Both the position numbers and the translations under genes were made by a program. This document shows positions 18,640 through 25,404 of a DNA stretch of 64,000 nucleotides, piece by piece. Numbering within the stretch: position 1 is the stretch's first letter; every line of letters begins with the position of its first letter. Source of the DNA: Roseiarcus sp963779095 (lineage in GTDB: Bacteria > Pseudomonadota > Alphaproteobacteria > Rhizobiales > Beijerinckiaceae); contig CAVZWU010000012.1 in assembly GCA_963779095.1 (NCBI GenBank), positions 62,001 through 126,000 of the forward strand, in the 5' to 3' direction. The notes under the pieces are model-generated. The model was not told where the DNA came from. It was given only the letters and a program-made list of their open reading frames with translations, and did no database searches.

Positions 18640-19732
18640 CTTCGCCAACCCCGACCGTAAAAACGGGGCGGTTCGGCACTATTTCCGCAAGCGCGGCATG
18701 AAGGACATCCCGCTGCCAGGCGTGCCCGGTTCCGAAGAGTTCATGGCCGCCTACCAGATGGCGCTCGCCGGAATGCCCGACGCCGCAAGGCCGGAGATCG
18801 GCGCGAAACGGACCGAGCCCGGAACGGTCGATGCGCTCGCCGTGTCCTACTACAAGTCCGATGGTTGGCAGCATGGCCTCGACGGCGAAACCCGCAAAAC
18901 CCGCCGGCGCATCATCGAGCGGTTCCGCGAGCGGCACGGCGCAAAGCGCGTCGCGCTGCTGCGCCGTGAGCATGTGATGAAGATGCTGACCGAGATCGAG
19001 GGGGCGTCGGCTCGGCGAAGCTGGTTCAAGAGCATTCGGCCGCTGTTGCAGCACGCGGTGCCGACCATGCTCAAGGACGACCCGACGTTCGGGATCGCAA
19101 CGCCCAAACTGCCCAGGACCAAGGGGCACCACTCCTGGTTCAACACCGAGATCGCTGCCTATCGCGCCTTTTGGCCGTGCGGCACGCAACAGCGCCTCGT
19201 GTTCGAGTTCGCGCTCGAAACCGTCTCGCGGCGCGGCGAGGTGGTGCGGCTGGGGCCGCAGCATGTCTATACCGGATCAAAGGGCGAGCCGCGCATCCGC
19301 ATCGCTCGCATCCACGGCTCGGACGACGTGGACATCCCGATCACGCCCGAACTGAAGGCGGCGATCGACGCCATGCCGCGCGCGCACCTGACCTTCATCG
19401 TCACGGCCTACGGGCGGCCGCGCTCAAGGTTCGGGCTCGGGACCGACTTCGCCCGCTGGGCGCGCGAGGCCGGGCTACCCGATCATTGCCGACTGCATGG
19501 GCTCAAGAAGGCGGGCATGGCCCGCCTGGCCGACGCCGGAGACACGACGCACGAGCTGATGGCGGTCTCCGGCCACAAGACGCTGGCCGAGGTCGAGCGC
19601 TACACCAAAGGCGCGAACAAAAAGACGCTGGCCGACAGCGGTATGGCGAAGCGGATAGGCCAGAACGTGAACGCGGTTGTTACAAACACCGGGGCCGCAG
19701 TGATACAAACGCTCGCTAAGTCATTGAAATAG
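18608..19732 (+). CDS. int: Tyrosine recombinase (integrase) of element 1
   Basis: Site-specific recombinase of 374 residues that would insert the element at the tRNA-Glu 3' end. C-terminal catalytic domain: first Arg in VSRRGEVVRL (about 207), box II HGLKKAG (about 297), SGHKTLAEV (about 321) and nucleophile Tyr in ERYTKG (about 331). The box II triad residue is Lys (AAG) where most relatives have HGLRK with Arg; this could weaken or alter activity. The start is a TTG (18608), the first plausible codon overlapping the preceding gene. The stop is 18 bases from the central att copy, the classic int-att arrangement. Confidence 0.92.
   Translation: MARIRLKYVNSFANPDRKNGAVRHYFRKRGMKDIPLPGVPGSEEFMAAYQMALAGMPDAARPEIGAKRTEPGTVDALAVSYYKSDGWQHGLDGETRKTRRRIIERFRERHGAKRVALLRREHVMKMLTEIEGASARRSWFKSIRPLLQHAVPTMLKDDPTFGIATPKLPRTKGHHSWFNTEIAAYRAFWPCGTQQRLVFEFALETVSRRGEVVRLGPQHVYTGSKGEPRIRIARIHGSDDVDIPITPELKAAIDAMPRAHLTFIVTAYGRPRSRFGLGTDFARWAREAGLPDHCRLHGLKKAGMARLADAGDTTHELMAVSGHKTLAEVERYTKGANKKTLADSGMAKRIGQNVNAVVTNTGAAVIQTLAKSLK
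19681..19713 (+). repeat. Putative right arm-type integrase sites of element 1
   Basis: TACAAACACC (19681-19690) and TACAAACGCT (19704-19713) lie inside the end of the integrase gene, 38-70 bases left of the central att. They match the two TACAAACGCC copies at the other end of the element in sequence and orientation. Confidence 0.5.
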
Positions 19733-19750
19733 AAGGGGCAAGAAGATGGC

Positions 19751-19794
19751 TTGGCGCTCCCAAGGGGACTCGAACCCTGTTTTCGCCGTGAGAG
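19751..19794. repeat. Central attachment-site copy (partial tRNA-Glu 3' end)
   Basis: Forty-four bases match 32739-32783 (CCA end to the anticodon arm of tRNA-Glu, reverse strand) except for one missing C in the T-stem (CGAACCCTG against CGAACCCCTG). The first 20 bases also match 7410-7429. It separates element 1 from element 2. It is only a tRNA fragment: nothing matching the 5' half follows. Confidence 0.9.
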
Positions 19795-19876
19795 AAAGCC
19801 ATCGGCGGTTTTTAGGTCGCTGGCGAACGATGGCGGATAATTGATTTTATTGATGTTTCCTGTTTTGTTTCCTTGT

Positions 19877-19931
19877 ACGTTCGCCAACGTTCGCCTACAT
19901 CTTTGCCGTACGTTTGCCGTACGTTTTGCCG
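19877..19931 (+). repeat. Phased repeats near left end of element 2 (putative arm sites)
   Basis: ACGTTCGCC at 19877-19885 and 19887-19895 is followed by TTTGCCGTACG twice in tandem (19902-19912, 19913-19923) and a partial TTTTGCCG (19924-19931). The spacing of about 11 bases places them on one DNA face. They lie between the central att and the integrase start, and related copies occur at 32674-32693 and, inverted, at 27966-27987. Confidence 0.55.
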
Positions 19932-19947
19932 CCCGCGAAGGAACCCG

Positions 19948-21243
19948 ATGGCCCGCACGATCCGCAACGCCAAGCTCGACAGCCGCTCGGCCCGCTTCAA
20001 GCTGCCCGAGCGGCGGGAGCCTTATTGGACGGTCATCTCTTCGGGCAATGCGATCGGCTACCGAAGGGGTGCGAAGGGAGGCACATGGATTGCCAAGGTG
20101 CGCGGCGATGACGGGACACGACACTACGCCCCCCTTGGACCGGCCGACGACGCCAGAGATCCCGATGGCCTGACCGTGTTCTCATTCGCCCAGGCGCAAG
20201 AGTCCGCGCGCGCGTTCTTCGCCCAGAAGGGCCGCGAGCTCGCCGGACACAGCGAGCCGCAGCCGGGCGGCCCGTACACGGTGAAGATGGCCGTCGACGC
20301 CTATTTTACGGCTCGTGAGCGGCGCGGCTCGAAGAGCGTGCGCAAGGACCGCTATCAAGCTGAGGCACGCATCATTGCGCAGCTGGGCGCGGTCGACGCG
20401 GCAAGGCTAACGGTAAAGCGGATTCGAGACTGGCACCAGGCCGTGGCCTCCGCCGCAAAGCTGGTGCGCACGAAAAAGGAAGCCAAGCAGCAGACTCGCG
20501 CTTTCGACTCCAAGGACCCCGAAGAGGTGCGCAAGCGCCGCGCGACGGCAAACCGGTTGCTGACGATCCTCAAGGCCGCGCTCAATCACGCCTTTCAAGA
20601 GGGCCGGATACCGTCAGATGAGCCGTGGCGCCGGGTTAAGCCGTTTCGCGAGGTCGATACTCCCGTCGTCCACTTCCTCAAGGCCGCCGAATGTGTACGG
20701 CTCGTAAACGCCTGCGAGCCGTCTTTCCGAGATCTGGTGCGCGGCGCGCTCGTGACCGGGTGCCGCTACGGGGAGCTGACACGGATGCGCGCCGCCGACT
20801 TCAACGCGGACGCTGGCACGATAACCGTGCGCGTCTCGAAGTCCGGCAAACCCCGCCACGTGGTGCTGAACGACGAGGGGCAATCGCTATTCGCCGCGCT
20901 CACGGCCGGCCGGGCGCCGCAGGACTTGGTGTTTCGGCGGGCTGACGGCGGCGCGTGGGGGGCCTCGCACCAGCAACGGCCGCTTGAGGAGGCATCGCGC
21001 GCGGCCAAGCTCGACCCGCCCGCGACGTTCCATATCTTGCGCCACACGTACGCCAGCGCGCTCGCAATGAGGGGCACGCCAATGGGCGTCATCGCCGCGC
21101 AGCTCGGGCACAGCGACACACGCATGACCGAGAAGCACTACGCGCACCTAGCGCCGTCCTACATCGCGGACACGGTGCGCGCAGCGCTGCCAGGATTCGG
21201 GATACTTGGGGAAACGAACGTCGTACCCCTGCAGCGCGGGTAA
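19948..21243 (+). CDS. int: Tyrosine recombinase (integrase) of element 2
   Basis: 431 residues. ATG 19948 (MARTIRNAKLDSRS) is preceded by GAAGGA at good spacing; the upstream in-frame extension covers the phased repeats and is unlikely to be translated. N-terminal arm-binding region, core-binding SAM-like domain (about 110-210), then the catalytic domain with Arg in TGCRYGELTRM (about 271), HILRHTYAS (about 362), LGHSDTRMTEKHY with the final Tyr nucleophile (about 397). All catalytic residues are present. It is only distantly like the integrase of element 1, so the two elements integrated independently at the same target. It lies 150 bases from the central att. Confidence 0.93.
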   Translation: MARTIRNAKLDSRSARFKLPERREPYWTVISSGNAIGYRRGAKGGTWIAKVRGDDGTRHYAPLGPADDARDPDGLTVFSFAQAQESARAFFAQKGRELAGHSEPQPGGPYTVKMAVDAYFTARERRGSKSVRKDRYQAEARIIAQLGAVDAARLTVKRIRDWHQAVASAAKLVRTKKEAKQQTRAFDSKDPEEVRKRRATANRLLTILKAALNHAFQEGRIPSDEPWRRVKPFREVDTPVVHFLKAAECVRLVNACEPSFRDLVRGALVTGCRYGELTRMRAADFNADAGTITVRVSKSGKPRHVVLNDEGQSLFAALTAGRAPQDLVFRRADGGAWGASHQQRPLEEASRAAKLDPPATFHILRHTYASALAMRGTPMGVIAAQLGHSDTRMTEKHYAHLAPSYIADTVRAALPGFGILGETNVVPLQRG

Positions 21244-21355
21244 GTGGCCCCCCAGGCTTTCCCCGTGGGGACGGAAAATGCCCTCAGCGGGTGCCTTGAC
21301 AATCCGGGGCGTGCGATCTGAAGCTCACTAGCTGCACGATCTCAAGGCTTCAGTA

Positions 21356-22480
21356 ATGTCGATGGCAGGGCAATGGATAGCAACTTATGGTGGTACTAAT
21401 ACAGGGACTATTGTCTTAGAGATTGAAGAAGATTTTGGCCAATATAAAGCAGTTGCTTGTCTATGGGATGATAATCTACAACATCCTAGTAGCTTCGTAG
21501 TAAGATTTTATACAGCGTCAAAAGATCCATGTCAGACTATTACTGTGAAGAACATTGTGCCGATGTGGCGGTCTGGAATATTTCTTAAGAATGAGGAGAT
21601 TAACAACTTTGTCCAGAAGGGCTTCTCGTTCCCAACCGAAGCCGAAGTTTCTTTTGACTTTCAGAGCCCGCGTTTGTCATTAACGTGGATAACCTCGGTC
21701 GCGACTCGCGGCGAGACCAACGCCATCTTATCGCAGACATCTGCCGGCGCGCCTTCAGCCTTAGTGCCTCTGCGTATCCCCACATGGAGCGGGTTCAAGA
21801 AACACATCGATACGTTACCGGCCCACCGGTACATATTTCGTGGCCAAGAAAGAAGTTCCACGTGGCCCTTGCGCACGACATTTCATCGTTCAAAGCGATC
21901 TATCGTGGAAAGGTTTCTTGTTGACGATGTCTTGGAACTGCGCAAGGCCTTTAGCGGTATTGTTGCGCATAGGTTCAATCTCGACGACCAGCTTGATTAT
22001 GCCGCCTTTCTTAATTTGGCGCAGCATCATGGGTACCCCACCCCCCTGCTAGACTGGACGCACTCACCTTATGTCGCTGCGTTCTTTGCCTACAGCAAGC
22101 TTCGTGGAAGTATCCTGGAAACAGATAAAATTCTAATTCACAAATTCGCATCTTTCCATTGGAATATAACCGTTCCACGTTTTGCTTCAATTTTCCCGGC
22201 TTTACCTCACGTATCCTTGCTGGACGCATTGGCGCTTGGAAATCCTCGCGCTATCCCTCAGCAGTCCCTTTCGATGATAACAAACGTCGATGATGTCGAA
22301 GCACACATTAACAGCGTCGAAAGGGCGCACGGGTTCACGTTTCTTGAAGCGATCGACCTACCGGCGTCTGCACGGCCCGAGGTTATGCGTGACCTGGCAT
22401 TTATGGGGATTACCGCGGCCTCTCTATTTCCCGGCCTTGACGGCGTTTGCGAGAGCCTTCGTGAAAAAAACTTCTCCTGA
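21356..22480 (+). CDS. FRG-domain protein, likely defence cargo
   Basis: 374 residues. The first about 115 residues are beta-rich and unrecognised. An FRG domain follows: AHRYIFRGQERS (about 158), then AFLNLAQHHGYPTPLLDWT and SPYVAAFFAYSKL (about 220-250). FRG domains are named for the conserved F-R-G; they occur in proteins linked to phage defence and toxin-like functions, but the activity is not settled. The gene is visibly more AT-rich with different codon use than its neighbours, as expected for swapped cargo. ATG 21356 was taken; ATG 21362 follows two codons later. It stands alone next to the integrase, a common cargo position in satellites. Confidence 0.8.
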   Translation: MSMAGQWIATYGGTNTGTIVLEIEEDFGQYKAVACLWDDNLQHPSSFVVRFYTASKDPCQTITVKNIVPMWRSGIFLKNEEINNFVQKGFSFPTEAEVSFDFQSPRLSLTWITSVATRGETNAILSQTSAGAPSALVPLRIPTWSGFKKHIDTLPAHRYIFRGQERSSTWPLRTTFHRSKRSIVERFLVDDVLELRKAFSGIVAHRFNLDDQLDYAAFLNLAQHHGYPTPLLDWTHSPYVAAFFAYSKLRGSILETDKILIHKFASFHWNITVPRFASIFPALPHVSLLDALALGNPRAIPQQSLSMITNVDDVEAHINSVERAHGFTFLEAIDLPASARPEVMRDLAFMGITAASLFPGLDGVCESLREKNFS

Positions 22481-22628
22481 TTCCTTTGCACGTAGCCCAA
22501 AGGGTGCGCTTCAAAGGTAGTAGCTGGTCAATCGCTTTCGGTCAGGCGGCTTCCGCGTGCTTCGCAGGTCCTTTGTTGCTCTTTGGAGCCGCGGCCTGGT
22601 CGGCGGATTGATCGCCGTAACCCCGAAG

Positions 22629-23339
22629 TCAGGCCGCCGTCGCCGCTGTGATCGCGGCGGCGGCTTTCGCTTGCGACGCCTTCGCCCGTTGCACAATCTG
22701 CCTGTCCGCCATCGCCAGCGAATGCGTCAGCAAAATTTGCCCGCCGCGGTGCAGATGCTCGGCCGCCTTTTGCAGCGCCGCGAGTCGCTCAACCTCGTTA
22801 GGCAGCCGTTCATTCGCCCAGCGTAGCCGCAGCAACTCGGTTTCCAGCCCGCTCAGCCCCGAAAGCATCCTCGCGCCGTCCAAGGCCGCGCCGATCACTG
22901 CGTCGTCGCCTTCCTGAAGCGCGGTATTGATCGCCTTCGCCCGCTCCTTCGGCGTCATGCTTCGAAGCGCGGACCGGATCTCGCTCGCTTGCAGCGCCGG
23001 CGGCGGAGGAGGACCCTTTAGCCGCCGTTCACACGACGCGATATCGCTGGCAAGCCGCGCCGTCTCCTCGTCGTGACGCCTCAAAACCGGTTGCGTAATG
23101 CGCACCGCATAGTCCTCGGCCCGGACATGCCGCGCGCCCTCGCTCAAGGTTTCGTCGCCGTGAATCGCAATCGCCGCCGCGCGCGCCCGCTCGGCCGCGT
23201 CGCGCCCCGCGCCGAGCCACGCCTTGACGCGCTCAATCGCCAGATCGCCGCTCACGTTGAGGAAAACGCCTTCATGCAACGACGGACTCAACATCGGCGG
23301 AACGAAATTTCCGGGGGTCGATTGCGATTGCGCAGCCAT
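22629..23339 (-). CDS. Phage-associated hypothetical protein downstream of terminase
   Basis: 236 residues, mostly helical with high Ala content. A central segment KGPPPPPALQASE separates two helical halves; the end is KASQAKAAAAITAATAA. The start (ATG 23339) is 24 bases after the large-terminase stop, so the two are probably co-transcribed. Long helices and lack of catalytic motifs would fit a scaffold-like or virion-associated protein, but there is no capsid gene in this element to partner it. Unrecognised. Confidence 0.55.
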   Translation of the reverse strand: MAAQSQSTPGNFVPPMLSPSLHEGVFLNVSGDLAIERVKAWLGAGRDAAERARAAAIAIHGDETLSEGARHVRAEDYAVRITQPVLRRHDEETARLASDIASCERRLKGPPPPPALQASEIRSALRSMTPKERAKAINTALQEGDDAVIGAALDGARMLSGLSGLETELLRLRWANERLPNEVERLAALQKAAEHLHRGGQILLTHSLAMADRQIVQRAKASQAKAAAAITAATAA

Positions 23340-23363
23340 TGGGAGTCTCCTTTAGGTTTCGAC

Positions 23364-24944
23364 TTAGAATCTGCCTCGGAAGTAGGACGATCGCGGAAAT
23401 GGATCGGGAACCTCCGAGCCGAGCGCATAAAGCCGCGGCGTCGGCGGCGGAATTGGCGGGCTGTAGGGTGGCGGCGGCGGACGGAGTCCCCAGGATCCGC
23501 AGCGCTGATCGCGTGGGCGCCAGTTTGGCCCCAGTGTCCCATACCCGCCCTCGAGGCCACCGCTCTGCAACATGTTCGGCGGCCTCACGGCAAGCCGCAG
23601 ACACCCAACCAAAGCGTTCGCCGCGTCGTCGTGGCCCTGGGCAGGATGACTGACAACATCCTTCCCGGCGCGATGCGTCCGCCTCTCGAGCGCCTTCAAT
23701 TCCCTCACCAGACGAAGATCGTCAGGGATGGAAACAATGCCGCGAGCGAAGGCGCTCAAACTTTCGAGGAACAATTGCGACGCGGTCATCTCGCTTTTCT
23801 CGTAGCTCAGGCCGGCGTCGCGAAAGGCGCTCGAGATCCATTCGCCGCCGTACAAATCGCCAACGACCTGGTGCACGTGGTAGTCGCGGCAAAGCTGGGC
23901 GTACTCGGCCACGACGCTGCTCGGATCAAAAGGCGGCGTATGCGCGCGGATCACATCACAAACGAAATTCTCGCCCTCGCGATGGCCTACGGCCAACGTC
24001 ATCGCATCGCTTCTGCCCCCAGAAGGATCGCAAAAGGCGTGGTAGCCCCACCGCTTCTGCGGCGGAAGCTCCCTCGGCCTCCCGTGGTCAACCGCAGCGT
24101 CAACGGTGGCGTCGTCGAGAAAACTGGATAAGTCGTTGCGCCACTGGCCGCCCCATTCGGAGCTCGCCGCCTCGCTGTCGTCGGCATAGTCCCGCGCAAT
24201 CGCGGCTTCGTCGAGGGTAGGATTGAAGTCTGTCGACTTCGCCTGGATCACAAGCACGCCCGGATCGCCGTCAGAGCCGAAATGCGCCCGATGCTTCTCC
24301 GCAAGCAACCCGACGCGGCGATACGGCGAACTAATTGCGACCAATCGCCCGCCGCTCGCGGTCAGGCTCGGCATGATCGCTCTGTTAATTTCGCGGTCGG
24401 GATTTGAAGATGCGATCTCGTCGTCCGATCTCCACCACGAAATCTCGTCGTAGATTGCGCAGAGAATCGTGCGGCCGCGGACATTCCGAAACGACGCGGC
24501 GTGAACGGCGATCACGATGCCGTTCCTAAGCCTGATCTCGTCCGCAACCTCGCTCTCAATGGTCCCCGTCAGCATGGGGCTCGATTGCAGAAACCCACGG
24601 CAATAGCCGAGGATGATCGAAGCTTGCGCCTTCGATGGCGCCAACACCAAAATCGTTCCGACCTCGCCGGCGCTCAGCTTGTGCTTGCATAGCGCGGCCT
24701 GGTGAACTGCGATCGCGGCAGCGATCCGGCTCTTGCCCGAACGCCGGCCAACGACAACCCAAAGCTCGCGACAAGGCTTCGTCGGCGGCAGGCGCCCGCC
24801 GCTTACGCTCGCGAAAAACTCCGCTTCGTCATCGTCGAGTCGGGAGCCAATCGACGCCTTCAGGCGAGGGCTTTCAGGAATGTCCCCTCTGGTGAGTTTG
24901 ACGAATCCTCTGTCGAGGTGATCGAGGTTCTGGATCCATGCCAT
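23364..24944 (-). CDS. Large terminase subunit (non-GpA type), N-terminus altered by insertion
   Basis: Phage DNA-packaging ATPase/nuclease. Walker A VVVGRRSGKSRIAA, adenine-associated TILVLAPSKAQA, and Walker B ILCAIYDEISWW make the ATPase. The nuclease domain shows FCDPSGGRSDAMTLA, VVGDLYGGEWI and the final acidic motif QGHDDAANAL. It is a different family from the GpA terminase of element 1. The first about 30 residues of the open frame (MAWIQNLDHLDRG...) lie within DNA that belongs to the adjacent recombinase module read antisense, so the native start was probably lost or replaced. Homology seems to begin near SRLDDDEAEFFASV. Confidence 0.82.
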   Translation of the reverse strand: MAWIQNLDHLDRGFVKLTRGDIPESPRLKASIGSRLDDDEAEFFASVSGGRLPPTKPCRELWVVVGRRSGKSRIAAAIAVHQAALCKHKLSAGEVGTILVLAPSKAQASIILGYCRGFLQSSPMLTGTIESEVADEIRLRNGIVIAVHAASFRNVRGRTILCAIYDEISWWRSDDEIASSNPDREINRAIMPSLTASGGRLVAISSPYRRVGLLAEKHRAHFGSDGDPGVLVIQAKSTDFNPTLDEAAIARDYADDSEAASSEWGGQWRNDLSSFLDDATVDAAVDHGRPRELPPQKRWGYHAFCDPSGGRSDAMTLAVGHREGENFVCDVIRAHTPPFDPSSVVAEYAQLCRDYHVHQVVGDLYGGEWISSAFRDAGLSYEKSEMTASQLFLESLSAFARGIVSIPDDLRLVRELKALERRTHRAGKDVVSHPAQGHDDAANALVGCLRLAVRPPNMLQSGGLEGGYGTLGPNWRPRDQRCGSWGLRPPPPPYSPPIPPPTPRLYALGSEVPDPFPRSSYFRGRF

Positions 24945-25256
24945 CCTCTCTACGGGCGAATGTTTCGCGTTATCCGGCGGGTGGACCGTGGCAGTGGCAA
25001 CTTCTCGCCGTCATACGAAGTCGAATATCTACAGAATCACAGTTTATTGGTTCCAATCTCGGTTACGGAGGCTTATAATAAAAAAGCGAATCAGACGAAG
25101 CTAAGCATAGAGGCACTTCGCGATCTCGTATTAGCAGTTGAATGTCTCGAAAGTCATGAGCATGGATCCGAGGGATCTGTGGGCAGCGCTGCCGCCAGCT
25201 CTGCGGCGTCAGATTGTCGAGGATGTCGCCGCGGTTCTGGCGGAGGTCTCTCGTGA
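24918..25256 (+). CDS. Small protein of serine-recombinase module (Y4bD/DUF5372-like)
   Basis: About 112 residues if started at GTG 24918; the exact start is uncertain because the open frame runs further upstream antisense to the terminase. The block LDPCHPLYGRMFRVIRRVDRG, then FSPSYEVEYLQNH and QTKLSIEALRDLV, recalls short proteins (HPL-GR pattern) that accompany large serine recombinases in rhizobial and other genomes. Biochemical role unknown. Neighbouring position and overlap with the next small ORF support a three-gene module. Confidence 0.5.
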   Translation: MIEVLDPCHPLYGRMFRVIRRVDRGSGNFSPSYEVEYLQNHSLLVPISVTEAYNKKANQTKLSIEALRDLVLAVECLESHEHGSEGSVGSAAASSAASDCRGCRRGSGGGLS

Positions 25257-25404
25257 AGTCCGAGCTGATCAAGCCAACTCATCTGACGCGCAAGGCGGTC
25301 GTCTATATCCGCCAGTCGACGCCCCACCAGGTGGTGAGCAATCAGGAAAGCCTGCGGCTTCAGTACGCCCTCCGCGAGCGCGCCCACGAACTCGGCTGGC
25401 ATGA
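25156..25404 (+). CDS. Small helical protein upstream of serine recombinase
   Basis: Begins MSMDPRDLWAALPPALRRQ and continues with an amphipathic helix (IVEDVAAVLAEVSREVRA). Proteins of this look commonly precede this recombinase family. The frame overlaps the recombinase for about 150 bases, where its sequence becomes low-complexity, so the true end or reality of the C-terminal part is doubtful. Possibly an accessory directionality factor, by position only. Confidence 0.4.
   Translation: MSMDPRDLWAALPPALRRQIVEDVAAVLAEVSREVRADQANSSDAQGGRLYPPVDAPPGGEQSGKPAASVRPPRARPRTRLA

Larger units (their letters stand above)
7410..19794 (+). mobile_element. Element 1: capsid-forming phage-satellite-like integrative element
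   Basis: About 12.4 kb bounded by copies of the tRNA-Glu 3' end at 7410 and 19751. Content in order: short ORF, Toprim primase, RepA-like ATPase, iteron-like repeats, two small proteins, small terminase, portal, protease/capsid, gpW-like protein, DUF2190 protein, palindromes, GpA-type large terminase, two small unknown genes and a tyrosine integrase ending 18 bases before the right att. All supported genes are on the plus strand and many overlap by ATGA or GTGA. No tail tube, sheath, tape-measure, baseplate, fibre, holin or endolysin gene is visible. That combination is the known layout of capsid-forming phage-inducible islands, which package themselves in their own heads and borrow helper tails. 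A remnant prophage is the alternative. Confidence 0.8.

Noticed and set aside
7410..19794. Gene transfer agent as explanation of element 1
   Set aside because: GTA clusters encode tail genes and lack an integrase, primase and att sites; here the opposite holds.
19751..19827. Second tRNA-Glu gene
   Set aside because: Only the 3' half is present, with a one-base loss in the T-stem and no 5' half.
19902..19923. CRISPR-like direct repeats
   Set aside because: Tandem units without spacers, only two or three copies, no cas genes; phased binding sites fit better.
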